A DNA stretch of 64,000 nt, from assembly GCA_963759125.1 (NCBI GenBank), contig CAVWXN010000003.1, positions 1 through 64,000 of the forward strand, written 5' to 3'. The DNA is from JABDQA01 sp963759125 (GTDB lineage Bacteria; Desulfobacterota; Desulfobulbia; Desulfobulbales; Desulfocapsaceae). This document shows, in pieces, positions 61,300 to 64,000 of this stretch. Position 1 is the stretch's first letter; each line of letters begins with the position of its first letter. Under the pieces are notes generated by a model. It saw only the letters and a program-made list of their open reading frames with translations. It searched no databases and had not been told where the DNA came from. A program made the position numbers and the translations under genes.

Positions 61300-61869
61300 A
61301 GTACTAATCTCCTGTTTTTGGGTGGGGGTTAGTTTTGTTTCAAGAATTTCTTACAACAAAACATCTGAGTCAACCACACTCACGATGAGCTGGGAAAAAT
61401 GACCGGAGACGTCACAATGTGCAGTAACGTCTTCAAGATGGGTATAAGGTAGCATACTGAGGCTTTTTATGAACCCCAGTTGAGCAGATCCTTATTCCAT
61501 CCATTTTACTCAGGTCGTCGTGAGTCTATTAGATTTTCATAGGAGGGTCAAGCATTCCCAGGCCCTTACCTCCTTTTTCACTATACTTTGCTTGTTTCAG
61601 TTACAATTGACGTCAACATGCCAAAGTACATTTATCAAAGCCAGACGATATTGCTCTGGCATTCGAACTCGAGGTTACTACAAAAAAGTGTCTGGAATTG
61701 AAATGCTAATTTATACTACGCGGTGGTATACTATTCAAGATCTGATAATTAAATTTGCGTATTAATAGATTATAATTCGAAAATCGCCATGGACAAGGTA
61801 TTAACAGAGAAGCTGGTCGGGGAAACACATGATACCTCATGCCATTATGTATAAAACAGACTCAATCCG
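61300..61869. other. Intergenic region between hisHF and dctP
   Basis: This 570-bp stretch has no gene that I can support. One rightward open frame (61520-61765) lacks conserved features and a ribosome binding site. The region should hold the end of the hisHF transcript and the dctP promoter. A TTGACGTCAA palindrome at 61607-61616 could be a regulator site, but it is about 310 bp from dctP. I found no convincing sigma-54 element. Confidence 0.4.
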
Positions 61870-63453
61870 CTATCGTATAATTATCTTAAGATCATTCAGT
61901 TCATTCTTCAGGTCCTGTATGTTTACCTCCCGGCGATGAAATATCCCAGCAGCAAGAGCAGCTTCTGCGTCTGTCCTGGTGAAGACCTCCTCAAAGTGCT
62001 GGGCCGATCCAGCCCCGCTCGAGGCGATAACGGGTATGGTCGCATATGATTTGACGTGATTGATCAATTCGATATCGAAGCCGCTGTTGGTTCCGTCTTT
62101 GTCTATGCAGTTGAGCAGAATCTCCCCTGCCCCAAGCTTCTCGCAGGCGGTCACAAGCTGGATCACATCGATATCACGCCCTTCTCTTCCCCCTTTAACG
62201 GTGCATTGATACCAACAATACATCTCGCCGCCGGGCCCCGGGTAATCTGTTTTGATCGTCTGATGCGGTGTGTCGTCAGGGGAGTTTACGTATACCCGTC
62301 GAGGATCGACTGAAATCACCACGGCCTGAGCACCATACACGTCTGATATCTGCTCGATTGAGCTAGAACCATTCGCTTGCTCAGTACCTATAAATTTTTC
62401 CACGGTATATACCGCATCGCTGCCGATGGAGATTTTATCTGCGCCTGAGCGAAAGTACTCCGAGGCAACGTCGAGGGCTGAGTGGAAGACACCGTTGGAA
62501 TCGGTGAATTCTCTGATTCCTCCGCCAATGGTGAGTGGGACGAACACCTTCTCAGAGGTCATTTTTAAGACATTGAGCATGGGTTGATCGGTGAGTGGAA
62601 AATCACGAAATCCGGTAATGTTCAGAAAGGTGATCTCATCTGCACCTTCATTGAAATAGCGGTGTGCCAAGTCCACCGGTTTCCCAAGATTACGAACTTC
62701 TCCTTCCTCGCGCACGTCGTATTGATCCCCTTTGGTCACCACCAGATCACCGTTGTCGTTGCTCCTTACATCAAGACAGGCAATAACCCGCTTGGCAAGC
62801 TGGGTCCTGGGGATTGTCGTGCGCTGTGCTTCCGTAGTGACAATTTCTTCATCCTCAAGAAACCGCTGTAAAATGGACAACCCGGCTGGACCGCTTTTCT
62901 CAGGGTGGAACTGAAAAGCAGCAACGTTGCCATGGCAGATTGCAGAGGTGAATTCGTCTCCATAATCGGTGGTTGCCAGTTTCCATTGCTCGGGAACATC
63001 TTTGCTCGTGCCATGATAGGAATGCACGAAATAGAGCTTTTCATCCTGGTAGTGATCAAATAGTGAACAGCGCTTGTGCAGCTTTATCCCATTCCAGCCG
63101 ATATGGGGTACCGACAAATTAGGGTCGGAAAAGCGTTTCACCTGGCCTTTCAAAATCCCGAGTCCGGCCACCCCGGGAGTCTCTTGGCTGCCTTCGAAAA
63201 AGGCCTGAAGGGCAACACATATCCCAAGAAAAGAGCGGTTTTCAGCGATTCTCCGTCGCAGCGGTTCGATATACCCGTCTTTCTGGAGTTGCGACATCAC
63301 CAGGCCAAAGCTGCCAACTCCTGGAAAGATCAGTTTATCGGCTGTTAAAATATCGTCAGCGCTGGCAGCATCACTGACCTCAAAGCCTAGCTTTCTAATT
63401 GCGTTTCGAACACTCCGGACGTTGCCGGCCCCATAATCAAGTAGTGTTATCAT
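61870..63453 (-). CDS. hisHF: Bifunctional imidazole glycerol phosphate synthase, HisH-HisF fusion
   Basis: One 527-residue chain carries both halves of the enzyme that makes imidazole glycerol phosphate and AICAR in histidine synthesis. Residues 1-205 are the HisH glutaminase, with Cys79 in LGICVALQAF and the His183/Glu185 pair in FQFHPEKSG. After a short linker, residues 220-527 are the HisF cyclase, with catalytic Asp228 in IACLDVR and Asp383 in SVDPRR. The cyclase has the long insertions and wording (KGDQYDVREE, VYVNSPDD, WYQCTVKGGREGR) known from the fused HIS7 proteins of fungi and plants, not from usual bacterial HisF. The frame is uninterrupted. Confidence 0.94.
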   Translation of the reverse strand: MITLLDYGAGNVRSVRNAIRKLGFEVSDAASADDILTADKLIFPGVGSFGLVMSQLQKDGYIEPLRRRIAENRSFLGICVALQAFFEGSQETPGVAGLGILKGQVKRFSDPNLSVPHIGWNGIKLHKRCSLFDHYQDEKLYFVHSYHGTSKDVPEQWKLATTDYGDEFTSAICHGNVAAFQFHPEKSGPAGLSILQRFLEDEEIVTTEAQRTTIPRTQLAKRVIACLDVRSNDNGDLVVTKGDQYDVREEGEVRNLGKPVDLAHRYFNEGADEITFLNITGFRDFPLTDQPMLNVLKMTSEKVFVPLTIGGGIREFTDSNGVFHSALDVASEYFRSGADKISIGSDAVYTVEKFIGTEQANGSSSIEQISDVYGAQAVVISVDPRRVYVNSPDDTPHQTIKTDYPGPGGEMYCWYQCTVKGGREGRDIDVIQLVTACEKLGAGEILLNCIDKDGTNSGFDIELINHVKSYATIPVIASSGAGSAQHFEEVFTRTDAEAALAAGIFHRREVNIQDLKNELNDLKIIIR

Positions 63454-63509
63454 TATGTATCAAAGCCTTCTGGTATCGTTCACTTTGGTTATCATTTTAA
63501 AATAGGGGC

Positions 63510-63820
63510 TCAGACGATCCGGTAGTAGCGCTGCCCATGGCAACTCCTGCAGACAGTGCTGTCGCCGACCTTTACTTCACGCCTGTCCTGTCCCCACTCA
63601 CCACAGCTATCGCAAGCAACCCGGGAGACCGGTTTGCCCGGAAGATCGCTTTGGGCCAGATTGATTTCGACACGGTGGACAACAAACAACTCGTCATCGA
63701 GAATGGTTCTGTAAGCCTGCTCAACCTTACAACGATTAGCTGTCCGGGACAAAGGTGGCCGTGAAACTTGACTGATTCGTCAAGCAGCTTTTCAAAATCT
63801 TTGTTTTGATCTATAGCCAT
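63510..63820 (-). pseudogene. FmdE-like zinc protein remnant, internally deleted and frameshifted
   Basis: The start at 63820 gives DFEKLLDESVKFHGHLCPGQ, the N-terminal metal site of FmdE/formylmethanofuran dehydrogenase subunit E-like proteins. After about 35 codons the conserved sequence stops. In a different frame the typical C-terminus follows: AYRTILDDELFVVHRVEINL, DLPGKPVSRVACDSCGEW and a zinc ribbon CRSCHGQRYY. The roughly 90-120 residues that normally join these parts are missing, and the frames differ by -1. This points to an internal deletion and hence a pseudogene, or an assembly fault. It lies 17 bp after the cobM/cbiF end. Confidence 0.7.
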
Positions 63821-63837
63821 CTGGGTATTTGCGGAAA

Positions 63838-64000
63838 TTACTGTCCGTCCGGTGTTCTTCCACGCAAAGCGTGACTGAAATTTTTGTCATAAAGTTTTGA
63901 GGCGGCTTTGAAGGCGCTCTCTCCAAAAACACGGCCGACGCAAATCAAAGCAGTTTTGGTGATTTTCTCTTCTTTTACTTTCTCAGAGATATCGGCCAGG
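63838..64000 (-). CDS. cobM: C-terminal part of (cobalt-)precorrin-4 C11-methyltransferase
   Basis: Only the last 53 codons are inside the window. They read LADISEKVKEEKITKTALIC followed by VGRVFGESAF and KLYDKNFSHALRGRTP, ending at TAA 63838-63840. The ADIxEKV..E.ITKTALI.VG stretch with SKLYD..FSH is the end of the CobM/CbiF family, which methylates C11 of the corrin ring precursor in cobalamin synthesis. The rest lies beyond the window edge, so further cobalamin genes may follow. Confidence 0.72.
   Translation of the reverse strand, partial: LADISEKVKEEKITKTALICVGRVFGESAFKAASKLYDKNFSHALRGRTPDGQ

Noticed and set aside
61300..61520. Sigma-54 promoter for the dctPQM operon
   Set aside because: Some C4-dicarboxylate transporters use sigma-54 promoters, but no TGGCAC-N5-TTGC type element was found on the minus strand upstream of dctP.
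61520..61765. Possible small gene between hisHF and dctP
   Set aside because: The predicted 81-residue peptide has no conserved motif, no ribosome binding site and odd composition. Nothing supports it as a gene.

Overview
The window looks like chromosomal sequence from a Gram-negative anaerobe or facultative anaerobe of the Desulfobacterota, most probably near the Desulfobulbaceae. This placement is an inference from gene content and protein style, not from a search. The supporting genes are lipid A genes (lpxC, lpxK, lpxB), LL-diaminopimelate aminotransferase (dapL), a three-subunit succinate dehydrogenase/fumarate reductase with a single cytochrome b subunit, a TRAP C4-dicarboxylate-type transporter, a high-affinity branched-chain amino acid (Liv) system, cobalamin synthesis, and a geranylgeranyl-reductase-family flavoprotein next to a small diheme cytochrome.

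Layout. 1-1630 is an accessory patch: a higBA toxin-antitoxin module sits between two diverged copies of one gene fragment, and one copy is split by a 138-bp MITE-like element. 1634-4413 holds yjbQ, lpxC and lpxK. 4570-12028 is one rightward run: livKHMGF, a Gfo/Idh/MocA oxidoreductase, lpxB and an Smr protein. 12043-13714 (leftward) has a UDP-HexNAc dehydrogenase and queD. 14182-19642 (rightward) has trmN6, comM, two unknown proteins and thiL. 19650-24512 (leftward) has dCMP deaminase, a periplasmic binding lipoprotein, an alpha/beta hydrolase, tRNA-His, a zinc-ribbon protein and an apparently fused pheA-tyrA. 24632-34612 has a large helicase-exonuclease fusion, an SH3 protein, ldcA, coaX, cutA and a ParE/ParC pair of Bacteroidetes style. 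34609-47018 is rich in RNA-modification genes (miaB, miaA, trmL, rlmN) together with purB, recJ, comEA, serC, a radical SAM protein, a DUF445 protein and a phosphatase. 47174-52018 has sdhCAB, a GGR-family flavoprotein and a diheme cytochrome. 52038-57583 has pepN, dapL, ispH and usp. 57892-61299 is a dctPQM TRAP operon. 61870-64000 has a fused hisH-hisF gene, a broken fmdE-like gene and the end of cobM/cbiF.

Two themes stand out. First, three gene fusions: HisH-HisF, PheA-TyrA, and a DUF1998 helicase joined to a DEDD exonuclease, equivalent to Bacillus MrfA plus MrfB in one chain. Second, seven genes (livF, pheA-tyrA, the helicase, the SH3 protein, parC, the GGR-family gene and ispH) carry eight frameshifts between them, and every one is a single extra base. 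Removing that base restores a normal-length, fully conserved product, so these look like insertion-type sequencing errors rather than gene decay. No CRISPR array, prophage, complete insertion sequence or obvious defence island was seen. Coordinates given for frameshifted genes span the whole restored gene.
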